From Pezizomycotina sp. ARF18 (lineage: Eukaryota > Ascomycota): a stretch of 64,000 nucleotides of DNA. Every line of letters starts with the position of its first letter. Position 1 is the stretch's first letter. Shown piece after piece: positions 23,681 through 34,971 of the stretch. The notes beneath the pieces were generated by a model. It saw only the letters and a list, made by a program, of their open reading frames with translations. It had not been told where the DNA came from and ran no database searches. A program made the position numbers and the translations under genes. The DNA lies in NCBI GenBank assembly GCA_002224055.1, contig AZLU01000087.1:1-64000 (forward strand). The letters are read 5' to 3'.

Positions 23681-24547
23681 ATGGCTTCCATTTTGCCAGA
23701 TTTCCCGCCGGCATGCAACGGTATCACCACAACAGAGACCCAGAATTGATTATAACTTGCAAGGGGTACAGGTTCCAAGTTGCCAAAAACGTTGTTTGTC
23801 TCAAATCCGAGTTTTTCCGCATGGCATGTGAATGCGATTTCAAGGTAATCACTTCTACCCCGCTACTAGTAACATATATATTGGGCATGATCAAACAGCA
23901 ATAAAAGGAGTGGTATTCTGATCTGATCGAGATAGAGAATGAGGATCCGATTATTATAAAGAAGCTTATCGAGTTCATCTTTACGAGGATTATGACGACT
24001 TGGATTATGACCCGGATAAGACTGGTTTGCCCAACGTCTTTCGTGCGAGCTAACGAGTGTTGGCTATATGCTGCTGGCGACAAATTTTTCGTGCCAGACA
24101 TCAAAACCTTGCCATTCGAAAGTTCGGAGAGTTGCCTATCGAGAAGTGGGTATACGGGGCCGGTGAGGTCTTGGAACAAATCTACACGACGACTCCAACA
24201 GTGATAAAGGGCTTAGAGCTCTCATGGTGGAGATTTACACAGACAACGAGGCAGTTCTTTCTTTCAATAAGCATTACTTATCAGTGCTCGGCCAGATTCC
24301 TGAGGCGCATGTCGATATACTCCTAGCGCAGAATGAAGCTAAGAAACGAAATATTTCGGCGTTGAATAACGATTTCCAGACCCACTACAACAATATTATT
24401 AACAAACTCAACGAAATTGAAGCCTCTCGCAACAGGCTGACGGAGGAGAATGAAAGGTTGAAAGAACACTTGTGTCAGGTGAGGTTACGCCGTTCCACCC
24501 AGGACCATCGGCTTACGAAACAAGCTCGACGGAATTCTTTCGCCTGA
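23681..24547 (+). pseudogene. BTB/POZ-like gene copy 9, broken
   Basis: The probable start is the ATG at 23,681, after which a shift leads into RFPAGMQRYHHNRDPELI, then ITCKGYRFQVAKNVVC and LKSEFFRMACECDFK, the same divergent BTB subtype as copy 8. The intron at 23,845-23,907 (63 bp, donor GTAATC, acceptor AAAAG) precedes EWYSDLIEIENEDPIIIKK. Shifting frames then give YEDYDDLDYDPD-type acidic sequence, AAGDKFFVPDIKTL, PIEKWVYGAGEVLEQIY and, from about 24,224, an open frame with FNKHYLSVLGQIPEAHV, DILLAQNEA and a coiled coil (LNEIEASRNRLTEENERL) to the stop at 24,547. Copies 8 and 9 form a pair in tandem on the plus strand. Confidence 0.72.
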
Positions 24548-25422
24548 CGGATACACCATCCCCACTTATACACTTACGATGCTCGAATAGCAATCCACTA
24601 GCAAGCGAATTTTCACCGACATGATGGATATTCGGCAAAGGCTATGAAATTATGGATTCGAATTAACCTAAATACATAGGTCAAGATCTGGCCGGCAAGT
24701 GGTTGATTTTGGAACACATAAAAGAGAACGTATTCAAATATTATTTACCACGAGAATTGAACCGTTGGGGCGGCATAAACTACCCACGAACACTTGGGCA
24801 CTTGTATATAGAGCAATTAAAATAGGTTTCTTTGCTTGGGTTAGCTAGATTTTAATTTTACCATCAGTTCTTACGGTATGAGACAGTGAACACAACGAAC
24901 TTTGCAACTTGACGATTCACTGGGGGTCGGATTGTAAAATCAAGTATCAAATGATTAATATATTTAATTTTTAACCTTTAGAATGGTCTTCGAGCCGAAA
25001 ATAGTTTGCCATGATTTGCTATGGCGTAAGAAAGACATCCTAAAGCTAACTTAAGGTAAACATACTTGATGATTATAACAATGTGACAGAACTGCGTCTG
25101 TCACCTACTAGTGACTGATGGGATCGAAGGGATTTTGGTCAATCTTTACGATCCCGTGTAAATTTAAATATTCCATGCGACGGAGGTAACCCGGGCTATG
25201 CTTTACAGGCCCAGAAAGATCGACTTTGTTATAGCATGAGCAAAGTGCCAAAAAGAAAGACATATACACCGAAGATTTGCCTAAAGCCTCGGCTCAGTGC
25301 CTTGTCCGCAGTGACAGCAGCGAAGCACCGCGTGTCCCTCCTCCCAGTCGCTCTCGCTCTCATCGATAAATATATGTAATCACTCCTGCAGTGCCTGCAG
25401 CGACCATAGTTGACTTTGCCAA
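24548..25422. other. Intergenic, no supported gene
   Basis: AT-rich sequence between convergent BTB copies 9 and 10. Probably holds their 3-prime untranslated regions. No other feature seen. Confidence 0.35.
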
Positions 25423-26373
25423 TCAAAATCTCCCAAGCCTCCAAATCGCCTTCGTTCGTATCCACCTATCAGACATCCTCTCCAGATCTTCGTTTTCTGA
25501 CCTTAACCGTTCCATAGCTTCTCGCAAGGAATGCATCAGAATTCTCAATCGGTCTTGCTTCGCTTCATGTAAACAAATATCCTCTTCGAGCGTGCGGTTC
25601 TTCTCGTCAACTTGCTCCACCCTCGACTTCCAGTACTCCGTGTCCGACCTCTCTTGCAGAAGTGCGGCCTCCTTGACGCTGAGCATCTCCTTCAGGACAT
25701 CTACATGAGCCTCCGGGACTTCTTGCAGAGCTTCGGCGACCTCCTTGCAGCTGTGACCGAACAGACAGCACGCGGCGACGATGACATTTCGGAGGGCACG
25801 ATCGCTGGAAGGAGTCGTGCTATAGGTCGTCCGTAGGATTTCGGTGAGGCCTTCCTGCCATGAATACGGCGGATGAGACTGGAACTTATTGATCGCGAGG
25901 TCCTTGAGCTTGGTGATGATGTACTTGTCACCGAGAGCGTATACTTGCGCGTTGATGAGCTGCGAGGCGACCGTGGAGCTTTCGAGTCCGGAGAAGCCGA
26001 CCTCGGTAGTTGACGGCGGGGCGTCACTGTAATCTGCCAAGTAGAAAAAGTTAATCATCCTTGCGACGTTCTCCGGATCGTCTTCCTGCAGGTCGATAAC
26101 TCCGGACGTTGCCTCCTGTGGGCAATGGTGCAGTAAAGTTAGCGCTGATAATTACCCGTTAGATCCAGCAAATGACCGCGGCAGAAAGACTTCGTGCGAT
26201 ACTCATACCTGGAAGTTCCCATCGGCGATGCGGGCGAAGTACTCGCTCTGCGTGCAGATCACGGCGCGATGGACTTTGAAGGTTTCGCCGTGGCAGATGA
26301 CCTGTAGGTCGGAGTACTTCTCAGACTCCCTCAGGGACGCGACAGCGTTCGTGATTGGATTGTTCGGCTCCAT
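25423..26373 (-). CDS. Intact two-exon BTB/POZ-domain protein (copy 10)
   Basis: This is the only family member that is open throughout. Exon 1 (26,373-26,209, 55 codons) starts MEPNNPITNAVASL and carries SEKYSDLQVICHGETFKV, HRAVICTQSEYFARIA and ends DGNFQ. The 93-bp intron (26,208-26,116) has donor GTATGA, branch GCTAACT and acceptor CCCACAG, phase 0. Exon 2 (26,115-25,423) adds EATSGVIDLQEDDPENV, RMINFFYLADYSDAP, LINAQVYALGDKYIITKLK, LRTTYSTTPSSDRALRN, VPEAHVDVLKEMLSVKEAAL and a coiled coil (ERLRSENEDLERMSDRW), for 285 residues. BTB domains dimerise and often recruit cullin-3 ligases or act in scaffolds; the coiled coil suggests oligomerisation. The substrate is unknown. It is divergent to copy 11 across a 328-bp shared spacer. 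Confidence 0.88.
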
Positions 26374-26701
26374 TGACGCAGAGAATTGAAAGAGCTCAGT
26401 GGTACGAAGCGTTAAAATGTGATAATGGTAGGTAGAATCGAGGAGGCGAAATCAGGATGGAGAGGTTGGTGATGGATTGATGGCCGTTGAGCAGGAAAAC
26501 TGAAGGTCTGAGTTGGTTGATGAGGTGAAGCAGTTGGCGACGATGACTGGCGATTTATTTTTTATTTTATTTATTTATTTATTTATTTATTATTTATTTA
26601 TTTATCTATTAGGTTTCTTTTTCCTTCCACAAAACAACCTCCACCAGACCCCCGACGCCAACCGATCAACTAATCAACCTCTCTCGATATACTCAGGAGA
26701 A
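26374..26701. promoter_or_regulatory. Shared spacer of two divergent BTB genes with an (ATTT)n tract
   Basis: The 328-bp gap between the start codons of copy 10 (minus) and copy 11 (plus) must hold both promoters. It contains an ATTT microsatellite at about 26,553-26,610. No further element is identified by eye. Confidence 0.5.
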
Positions 26702-27579
26702 ATGTCGAGACCAAAGCTATCCTTCGTCGAAATCGTCAACCGCAAAGTCGAGATCATCTGCGGCGACCGCAAGTTCCTCGTCAGTCGAGCGGCGCTGTGT
26801 CGAGACTCCGACTCCCCCCCCCATATTGAATAGCGACTTCAAGGTATCCGTCACATACCACCGTTCCTTCACCATCTACGAACTACAATCGACTGAGGTT
26901 ACAATTGTACAGGAAGGGAACTCCGACAGCGTCGAGCTGAACGATGGCAACCCGAGGATGTCGCCCGCATGGTGACTTCATCAAATACGGACTCTACGAC
27001 GATAAAGTTGAACCCTTCGAAGACGGCGGAACGAACTTCGTACAGATGCGGCTGATCAACGTTTCCATGTACGCGCTCTGAGAGAAGTACATCAATGCGA
27101 GGCTCAAGGAGACGGCGATGACGAAGTTCGAGACGTATCCCATCGGCGTTTGGTACGATGGCATTGCGAAGATAATTCAAGCGATTTGTACGAGCACACC
27201 GGATACCGACCGTGGGATTTGAGCGTCGCTGGTCAAAGCCATCGTGTCGAACTGTTGCGATCCGAACACAGAGAATAACCTTGACGAAAGCGAGTTGAAG
27301 GATGTTCTCGAGGACTTCCCGGAGGCGCACGTGGATATCCTGAAGGAGAAACTGGCGAGGAGCAACGATAAGTCTACTACGCTTGAAACGCGCATGAAGA
27401 GCCTAATCTTTGCTGGGAAGAACTTGATGGCGGAATCGGAGAAGTTGAAGGAGGCCAATAAGTAGCAGAGCACGCGAATCGAAACGCTTAATAACACAGT
27501 TAGGTCGTTGCACGGCGAGATTGGCGGCAAAAAAAGTCCAGAGCGCGTTTCTCCAGCGCCACAGGTCGTATCTCTTTGA
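26702..27579 (+). pseudogene. BTB/POZ-domain gene copy 11, broken
   Basis: The ATG at 26,702 opens SRPKLSFVEIVNRKVEII, then CGDRKFLVSRAALC, after which an indel beside a run of eight C spoils the QSEFF segment. The NSDFK end and the donor GTATCC (intron 26,844-26,912, 69 bp, acceptor TGTACAG) are still in place. Exon 2 begins GAAGGGAAC (EGNSDSVELND) and continues after a shift as FIKYGLYDDKVEPFEDG, MRLINVSMYAL, TGA, EKYINARLKETAMTKF, IIQAICTSTPDTDRGI, TGA, and then the open frame DFPEAHVDILKEKLA with a coiled coil (NLMAESEKLKEANK). Later sequence ends near TGA 27,577-27,579. It has at least two stops and two shifts. Confidence 0.72.
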
Positions 27580-28685
27580 TTACTATTTGGACATGTTGAC
27601 TATAGTGATTATTTGGACAGCTGTACTTGTCACAGCATACTGCGCATGTTTCCTAAGGTCCCGCATAGATGATTTGGGTCCTCTTATTATAGGGACCAGG
27701 ATGCGAAGGTGGTGGTAGACTTTAGGTCATGCTGCTTCGCTATCTTTATACGTATCTTTATCACTAGCAAAATAGTAAAAAGCTCGCGGTACTCGATTAG
27801 TTACTACGAGTGGACTAGTTGGTCTTAGACAGCCTTGGATTTAGAGAAACCGCACGCAATTCTATTTTCAACTTAGGTTTTTGATATTTAATCTAAGACT
27901 GCCCTAGAAACGATTCATGATCATCTCGATGTGTATGATATCCTGTGCAAACCTTCGTACCAGCGAATTCATTCTATGTTAAGGCCTTCATCAATGGCAC
28001 ATTCTACAAAACCCCGAATCGAGTATGAGTCTGCAATATTCTTCCTGTGATTCCATGACTCTGGCTCTAGAATGTTGGAGAATGCTGGTAACCTCTTCAA
28101 TATTACTGCCAGGTAGAAAATCTTCAGAATTATCACATCAATCTTCTCCTTCGTGACCTTAAAGCATAAGCAACTCTCAAATTTGCGGCGGAATGAAAGA
28201 CCATGGTAAGTAAATTAACAGCAGAACGACAAAAGATAGCTAATATGAACGTTGAAATAAAGCTCGCCACAAAAAGTCTAGGCTTCTTATTACAAGCTTC
28301 CGGAGAAATGATTTAGAGATACAATGGCTGAGACTATCCGTCGCTTCGGCTCGGGGCACTCTATTTAATCCTAGCCATGCATGTGTATCGAAAAACATCA
28401 AGGGCAAAATAAAGCAACCTTTGACGAAGAAGGCAATGCATTCCACACGTTATACGAACGCCAGTCCTTAATTCTCTTTACAATAAGTACGGGCGGAACA
28501 AGGTACTTATATGATCACGGTATAAAGGCGACCCTCTACCAATCCTTTTTATTCATTTTACCATTTACTTGTATTCAAAAGTTTATCTCTCCTTGTTGGG
28601 TGTCGAATTCAAAGGCCTTTTCCGTTCGAGAAGGAATAAGCCAGAAAAACTTATATTCAACCAGTAGCAAACACAAATATATTTT
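27580..28685. other. Intergenic, no supported gene
   Basis: A frame at 27,521-27,718 overlaps the end of BTB copy 11 and encodes one hydrophobic segment (LTIVIIWTAVLVTAYCACF), possibly a chance frame. The remainder has nothing recognisable. Confidence 0.3.
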
Positions 28686-29306
28686 GGAGACTGCCAGGAC
28701 ATGAAACTGGGATTTAACGGAGCAAACTTCACGGACATGCATAGCTTGATTACCACCGTAGTCAGCGCGCAATTCATAAATATTTCTATTTATGCGATAG
28801 CGGATAAGTATCCACTCCGAGTCCCCGGCCTGAAGCAACCCGCAGTCAGCAAGCTTTCTGCTCACGATCCGAGTGTCTGGATCTCCAAAGCTGGAGGAAT
28901 GATTGAAGGCATTTACAGCGGTACCCCGGATACGATAGTGCTATGCGAGACCTAATAGCAGCTTATCTGCGCACAATACGAACAGATGCTTGCGTATGAC
29001 CAAGAATTCGCCGCCGTTTGAGCGACCTCCCTTTGGCGAAAGTTAACATCTTAACCGCCGAGCTTAAGCTCAAGGAGAACCAGATCGACGCTATGAAGAA
29101 CGTCACCGTTTTTGTACGATAGTATGTCTACGGAGAAGATGCAGCTCGAAAGGGAACTCATCGACGCCACCCTCGATGCCAGTAGGCTACAGGACGAAAA
29201 GAAGAAGTTGAAGAAGAAGCTCCAGCAATATGAGAGCCGCCGACTTGGACGCTTTTGGTTCTTTGATTTGGAAACCTGGATCGAAAACACGAAGCAGTCC
29301 GTTTAA
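28686..29306 (+). pseudogene. BTB/POZ-domain gene copy 12, 5-prime truncated
   Basis: Only the part downstream of the BTB core is present. It begins near 28,686 with NGANFTDMHSLITTV, then VSAQFINISIYAIADKY and VPGLKQPAVSKLSAHDPS, GGMIEGIYSGTPDT, a shift, MRDLIAAYL-like sequence, and LPLAKVNILTAELKLKENQ. The end is a coiled coil (DEKKKLKKKLQQYESRRL) that stops at 29,306. Exon 1 and the first half of exon 2 are absent upstream. It marks the right-hand edge of the BTB cluster. Confidence 0.7.
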
Positions 29307-30430
29307 AACAGGGTTCACTGCTTCTCCAAAATATCAGGCACGAGTATTCGAGAACAACACCAAGACCGCTGTATTTCGAATTGGTTTTAAGATATGCTAC
29401 GACTACTAATACCTAAAATGCGAGCGATGATCGCAGAGGGGCTATATCATCACAAATTACACAACTTGCAGGCGCGCACTATCTTGCGTATTCTTTTATT
29501 TTGATTTCCTCGCTTAGCTTTTTAGCTGTCCTGACGTTAAATGGCTATGGCCTTATACTAGTACTGGCTCGAGATTTGCTCGTATTTCTCACACTGAATC
29601 CATTACCTTTATTTTTTTTTCATTTTCTCCCCTTTTCACTTTTTTGTTGCAAAGAATCCAGCTCATGTAATTAGCAAATACAATCACAATACCTCCTACA
29701 CAATAGTTGCTTAATCGGCTCGGTCATTAGGCCCGGAAAAGCTGTCTCACGGCCAATAGATTATATTGTGCTGCCTGGGAAGGCAGATACTGATTTTTTC
29801 AATCCCCCCCATACGCCACCACGTCGCAGTTAGAATTCACCGATAATTCGAGGTTCGGGACGCTTAGGAGGAATCTATGGTGGCTGGGAGGACCATTGTT
29901 CAAGGGATTCGCCCAAAAAAAAAAAAAAAATGAATGAATGAAGGGAAAAAAGCAAAAAAATGAACCTCTGAATCTCATTCCTGTAAACATGAAAGAGGGT
30001 ATCTCTACTGTAGATACTGCGAAGAGCCTCAGCGTTCCGAAAGTTGTTTACTGGAGCGGTTCCTCTCCAAACCTACCGCAGCTGCATAGCTAAAAACTAT
30101 CTGAGAAGAATCTCATATCTGGCGGGCGTTATTTATCACGCTTCATGGCTATGTCTTTGATGGTCTATAGTTAAAGAAAGGCCAATGATGTAATTTACCT
30201 GCGCGGAACGAGAGTATATTCATCGATGAGATATCTCTATTTTTAGAAATTTTTTTACCGAAAAGCACTTCAGCGCTGCCAAGTATCCCCGCTGGCTGAG
30301 TAATCCTCGCCTCATATCCATATAAGATCCAAAAGTGAGACTCCGCGGACGCATAAAATCAGTGCGAACTCTCCTCCGAGTCGAATCAAAACTATATATC
30401 ACAATATAAACCACTTGCCATATTATCACG
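29307..30430. other. Intergenic, AT-rich
   Basis: No gene. An A run at about 29,915-29,930 and several T-rich runs. Likely carries the promoter of the F-box relic at its right end. Confidence 0.35.
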
Positions 30431-31040
30431 ATGCTTTCTGTTCTCCCAACTGAAATCCTACGGAATGTATTCATCTATGTGGATTTTCTCGGCCTCACTA
30501 TGAGCATCCCGCTGGTCTGCGACGCTTCCGGGCGATTGCCAAGACGGTAAACGCGTACCCCGCAGAGTCACCGGAGAAACCCTTCACCCTTCACCCTATA
30601 TTCTCGAGTATCCGAATAATGTGGAGCCGTACATTCCCCCTCGTGCCCAACTGGCCCTCTACCGGACGATATCAAAGCTGTCGGCATCTTTTTCCGGGTA
30701 CCTCTCGCCTAATACCATCGAGAAGACCCGATTCCTGTCTGAAAATGCCACCCTACCGTCCTGCGGTCTGGCTTACACGGAGGTGCACTGGAGGAGGATT
30801 CGACGACGAGTTGGGTGTCCGGAGAGTCGCTAACGGTAAAGGAGTTGTTAGACGAGATATTGAACGGTGTGTGTATTACGGGGGTTCAGTTTGCGGACCA
30901 GGTCGCTACCCGCCCGGAATTGATTGGCCGTTCGGGGAGGACTTGGCGCCTGTTAAAATGCTAACGGTGGACCCCAGCGACGATGAAATTATGCTCGGGT
31001 GCTTCAAGGGGGTTTTTAAAGTGAGCGCGGTTTCGTAGCA
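30431..31040 (+). pseudogene. F-box protein gene relic
   Basis: From the ATG at 30,431: MLSVLPTEILRNVFIYVD, then FLGLTMSIPLVC, a good F-box start (LP-x-EI-L-x-x-I/V-F, then IPLVC). An immediate shift moves the next helix (RFRAIAKTVNAY) to another frame. Following frames are protein-like: EPYIPPRAQLALYRTISKL and SGYLSPNTIEKTRFLSEN, then GESLTVKELLDEILNGV and TGVQFADQVATRPEL. Several shifts break it. F-box proteins bind Skp1 in SCF ubiquitin ligases. This copy is unlike the F-box gene at 14.9 kb outside the domain. Confidence 0.6.
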
Positions 31041-32400
31041 TTAGTAGCACCTACGATTAATTACGTCTGCAGCTCTTGAACGCGAGATCCAGCATACTTC
31101 AAGACGTACACTTTCGAACTGACCAGTCACCAGGATCAATGTCCGTAGAAAAAAGAAAAATAAATAGACCGTTGTTTTGGGCATGGTAATGTTAAAGGTA
31201 GCAAGTTACTCAACTACCTCGAATACTGACGCTCTTATTGCCTCATATATGGTGCGAAAGCCTAGAGTTCTACGAGTAAACTTTTTCGTGTGCGAGTGTT
31301 TAAGATTCAGGTTTTTTCTCCTATCTCTTGACACTGTCTTCAGAGCCCGGGTTATACTCTAAACCTCGTAGGGTCAGAACTTAAAGTTCAGCGGAGATGA
31401 ATTAATGGCGAGAGCTTTGGAGGGAACTTTTTTATGATTCTTCCATGATTGATTTATCAGCTGTGTTGACTCGGATTCGACGACCCAGCGGGTCCACTAA
31501 CTTAAATCAATCCTCGCCGCACCTAACGCCTCCCAACCACTGTTTGAACGCTCCCATAATCGGGCAAAGTATATGAGCGCGTTGGACATCTCCGTTGTCT
31601 ATGTTGCCTTCAAGGCCTCTCTAGCGGCTTCAACCGAGCTGGCAAGTGTTCTCCAAACCCACAAGCTAATAATTTGGTATATTCATGAGCGTAAACTGTA
31701 AGAATTTCCATAACTTTCTCCAGCGTAATAAAAATCAATATTTCATGGGTTTCAGCCCACAGCGTCGATAATTATAATCCAAATAGACTCCGGCGAGTGA
31801 TTATCAAGGCATAGGCGATAGCTTGGAATGGCTCCTCAAAATTTGTATAGGCTCAAGAGGCTGGTCAGGAATTCGGCCTAGACTCAATATCAGCACCCAA
31901 TGATTCGAGACTAGTAGTGGCAGCCTCGACCTTTTGCCCTTACTTAGCAGCTCCTTAGCGTGCCACTGGTGGGAACGGTCAATGATCTCGAAATTAGAGG
32001 AAATGAAGGCGGTGTTCGATCAGTAGGCTTGACAAAAAGTGGGTTCAATGTGACCGATAGATAATAGAAGTCTCAACAAAACCTAACTCAAGTCTAACGC
32101 TGTAGTGGCGTTACAATCATCCATCTTCATCTTTGGCTCACGCCCTTTAGTGGATTTACCTAGCCTAAACCTGCTCCGAAAAGTGAAAGGGCAGATGGAA
32201 AACTACACATGTGTACTCTTGGTGATTTTAACGACAACGAACATGACCAGGACTAGTGAGATTTATCGAGTTTTTGTTTCGAGAAACGTTTTGATCATAG
32301 CGTACCTACGCGGCCAGCGGCCGCAAACGCCGAGGTTGACATACCGGAGACCTGCCGAATTTCCACAATTTCACCCCGGAGGCGACCAATGCAACAGAAT
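31041..32400. other. Intergenic, no supported gene
   Basis: No gene is recognised. A possible beginning of a longer relic preceding the first isolated tail at 32,401 was sought and not found. Confidence 0.35.
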
Positions 32401-32505
32401 CCCCCCCTGGACCTTGACGGCGGCGTCCAATGTCATTGGAAAATTCGAAAGGATAGCCCCGAGATTCCGCATCTACCGTCACCGCCGCAGGCCTGCACAG
32501 CCTAA
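32401..32505 (+). pseudogene. Isolated C-terminal tail of the MCR family (tail 1)
   Basis: One open frame of 34 codons to TAA at 32,503-32,505 reads PPLDLDGGVQCHWKIRK then DSPEIPHLPSPPQ. This is the complete tail module with no frame break, but no M-C-R head is found in the 1 kb before it. It is either a truncated unit or the last exon of one. Confidence 0.65.
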
Positions 32506-33095
32506 CTGGATTACGCTTCAACTAACAGATGGCAGTAAACATTTCAATCATCCAGCTTTTTGGTCATTTTGGGTCTTTACCGATATTTTTTTTTTTCAAG
32601 TTTGATTCTTGTTTACATTTCTGCGTACTTAGTCGGAGTCATAGATATATATATATATCTAGATATTCTTCACTTTCAACAAGTTGCAATTTTACAGCAA
32701 TAAACATTCGAAGTCCGTTACTTTAGTTGTTTATGCGGAGATAAATTTTGACCTAGAGGCATGCGCTTGTAGTGTGCGAATCCAATAAACCGAATCCTCG
32801 TTCACATCTTCTTATTCTCGTTGTCACTCAAAAATATTGGCGTACATACTACATTAACTGTGGCCGCGACCATTGTAACGGTTTACGACAACTCATGAGC
32901 GAATTTTACGGAACCTCAACCGGAGTCAAATATGCGCAATGGTTGTGACCTTTTTTGCGACTAGTAACGGTGTTCATGACGAATCTACGGCTACAGCGTG
33001 GGTCGTTCGTGCCGGCGGCCGCCTCGGCCGATCAGTATTTCGTAGCCTGCCCATTTCCCGCAGTTTGACCTCCAGGGGCAGCCAGTACAATAAAT

Positions 33096-33197
33096 TCCTC
33101 CTTGGGCCTTGATGGACTTCAATATCGATGGAGAATCCGGAAGGTAGGCCTGAAATCCCCTGTCTGCCATTGCAACCGCGGCCGCCGGACAACTTGA
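33096..33197 (+). pseudogene. Isolated C-terminal tail of the MCR family (tail 2)
   Basis: Reads SLGLDGLQYRWRIRKVG; the adjacent frame keeps GRPEIPCLPLQP. The module is the same as tail 1 with one shift. No cysteine-rich head upstream. Confidence 0.6.
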
Positions 33198-33502
33198 AGC
33201 CTCACTTTAGAATTCTGCAATTGAGAGCGTTTCAAGGCCCTTTTCTGTCTCCGTTCCTATTTCCCCCTGAATTACATCTATATCGGCTAACCCATCCGAG
33301 CCCTTCTTTACTGGAATTAGAAAAAAAAAGAAAAGAAAGAAAGGCGCCCCAAAAGCTCTCGACTAATACTAGATATAATTATCTTCAAAAGAGGATGTGT
33401 AAAATATCTGGTTATTTTTAGTGTCCGCGGGACTGAGATATACCACACGCTATCTCATGTGATCGGGCGAGCTGCCGAAACCCTATCTGCCAGCCGCATC
33501 AA

Positions 33503-33600
33503 GGCCCTCCTTTAGTCTTCGATGGCCTCCAATGGTAGACGGAAAATTCGAAAGCTTATCCGGAAATCCTGGATCTTCTCTACCTCCAGCTGGCGTGTGG
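33503..33600 (+). pseudogene. Isolated C-terminal tail of the MCR family (tail 3)
   Basis: Reads GPPLVFDGLQW, a TAG, then ENSKAYPEILDLLYLQ. The PPL.(F)DGLQW and PEI..L signatures match the other tails. No head upstream. Confidence 0.55.
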
Positions 33601-34020
33601 CCAGTGCGGGAGGAACGTGACTTAAATGGGGTATTTTTACAGTAACTGAAGAATAATGGTAGTAAACACTGCTGTCAGCTCGTCAGCAATTTTGGATCTT
33701 TCTTATGAGATTTTCTTTTCTTGCCTTTCCGAGGTTGTGGGGTTCTTATATCGCATATACCGCCCTTGTTCTATAATATAAATACAGTACCTGAAGACTA
33801 TGGATTTTCCAACGAATAATCATTCAAATATCTGATCTTACGGGAACAAGCTCGATATGAGAAGTACAAAAGACACGAAGAATATATCCCATATCGAGTA
33901 ACCTTGAACGCTTTTCTATATGATTTTCAGGTTCAAAACACAAGTTCGAAATTTTGCACCCTGCTCGACTGCATGATGATAAGAACCGCTTTCCGACCTC
34001 ACTTATGCCCCTTTTCTGGA

Positions 34021-34138
34021 GCACCACATCAACATCAAATCAATATTCCTTCTAAAGAACGTATAGAAGAAATGTCGCTACAAAACCCGAAAGTATAGTC
34101 CCGAGATCCCCCTCTACCGTTACCACCAGATAAACTAG
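34021..34138 (+). pseudogene. Isolated C-terminal tail of the MCR family (tail 4)
   Basis: Weaker match: CRYKTRKYSPEIPLYRYHQ in one frame ending TAG at 34,136-34,138, corresponding to the ...W.I.K...PEIP.LP part. The PPLD part is eroded. Confidence 0.4.
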
Positions 34139-34971
34139 CGATATTATGAGCTCCTGTGGGAAATTCTCGTAAGAAAGGGGTAGCCAGGGTTCCGCAACAG
34201 CCGTTGATGTCCAGACCCGAGCCCGGCAAAGAATGACTATGCCTCGGTCGACAGAGGTAACGTTTACCTAGGAGCATCCTCAAAGATAATCAAACCCCGC
34301 CCGTTGCGAGTAAACCGCCTTCACGCATTACTTCCCAATCTGAAACAATTCTAGCCCGATCCTCCAAATTGTCCTTGAATCCAAAAAGTACATGTTGGCA
34401 TAATCGTCAAGCTGGTTAAGGATGCCGCTACATGCCGGTCTACATAGTAATCCTAGGGATATAGAGGATGTACATGTCACATGGAGAGAAATGTAGAAAT
34501 AGCAGCACGTGTTACAACTCCTAGCTAGTTCCTAACTATTTTCTTCACAAGTCTTCCGGTTTTTGATTTTCAAAATTAATTCCGGAGTTGTTCCAAGAGT
34601 TCAAACCCAAGGTTTAAATAAGGCTCCACATATCATAAAGCCTTCCTACTCAATCATTTGTCGGGCCATTTACGCTTTAGTTTCAGTGTAAAATTTTCAA
34701 AATTTAATCCTGTAACACCATGCCGGATCAAGTCGTCAAACTAAATTCGACAAGCGCGAGCTCGAGAGGCGTACAAACTCTACTGGGATTTCCCCATGAT
34801 AAATAGCGGCAATGTACTACTACTACTACTACTACCAAACCTCTTTCCATCTTCTCAAGCGCTATATCTATATATCCCATCCACCTCTTCTCTATTTGTA
34901 GGGACAAAAAAACATTTAGGAAAGCTAGGCCGAGAATACTTTTAAAACGGATTTACACGATACAGAAAAAA

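Noticed and set aside
25391-25836. Plus-strand frames of 74-105 codons
   Set aside because: They are antisense to the intact BTB copy 10.
26899-27530. Minus-strand frames of 117-143 codons
   Set aside because: Antisense to BTB copy 11; the Arg/Ser-rich sequence is typical of a shadow frame.
34816-34836. TAC trinucleotide run, considered as a regulatory or coding repeat
   Set aside because: A short microsatellite with no open frame around it.
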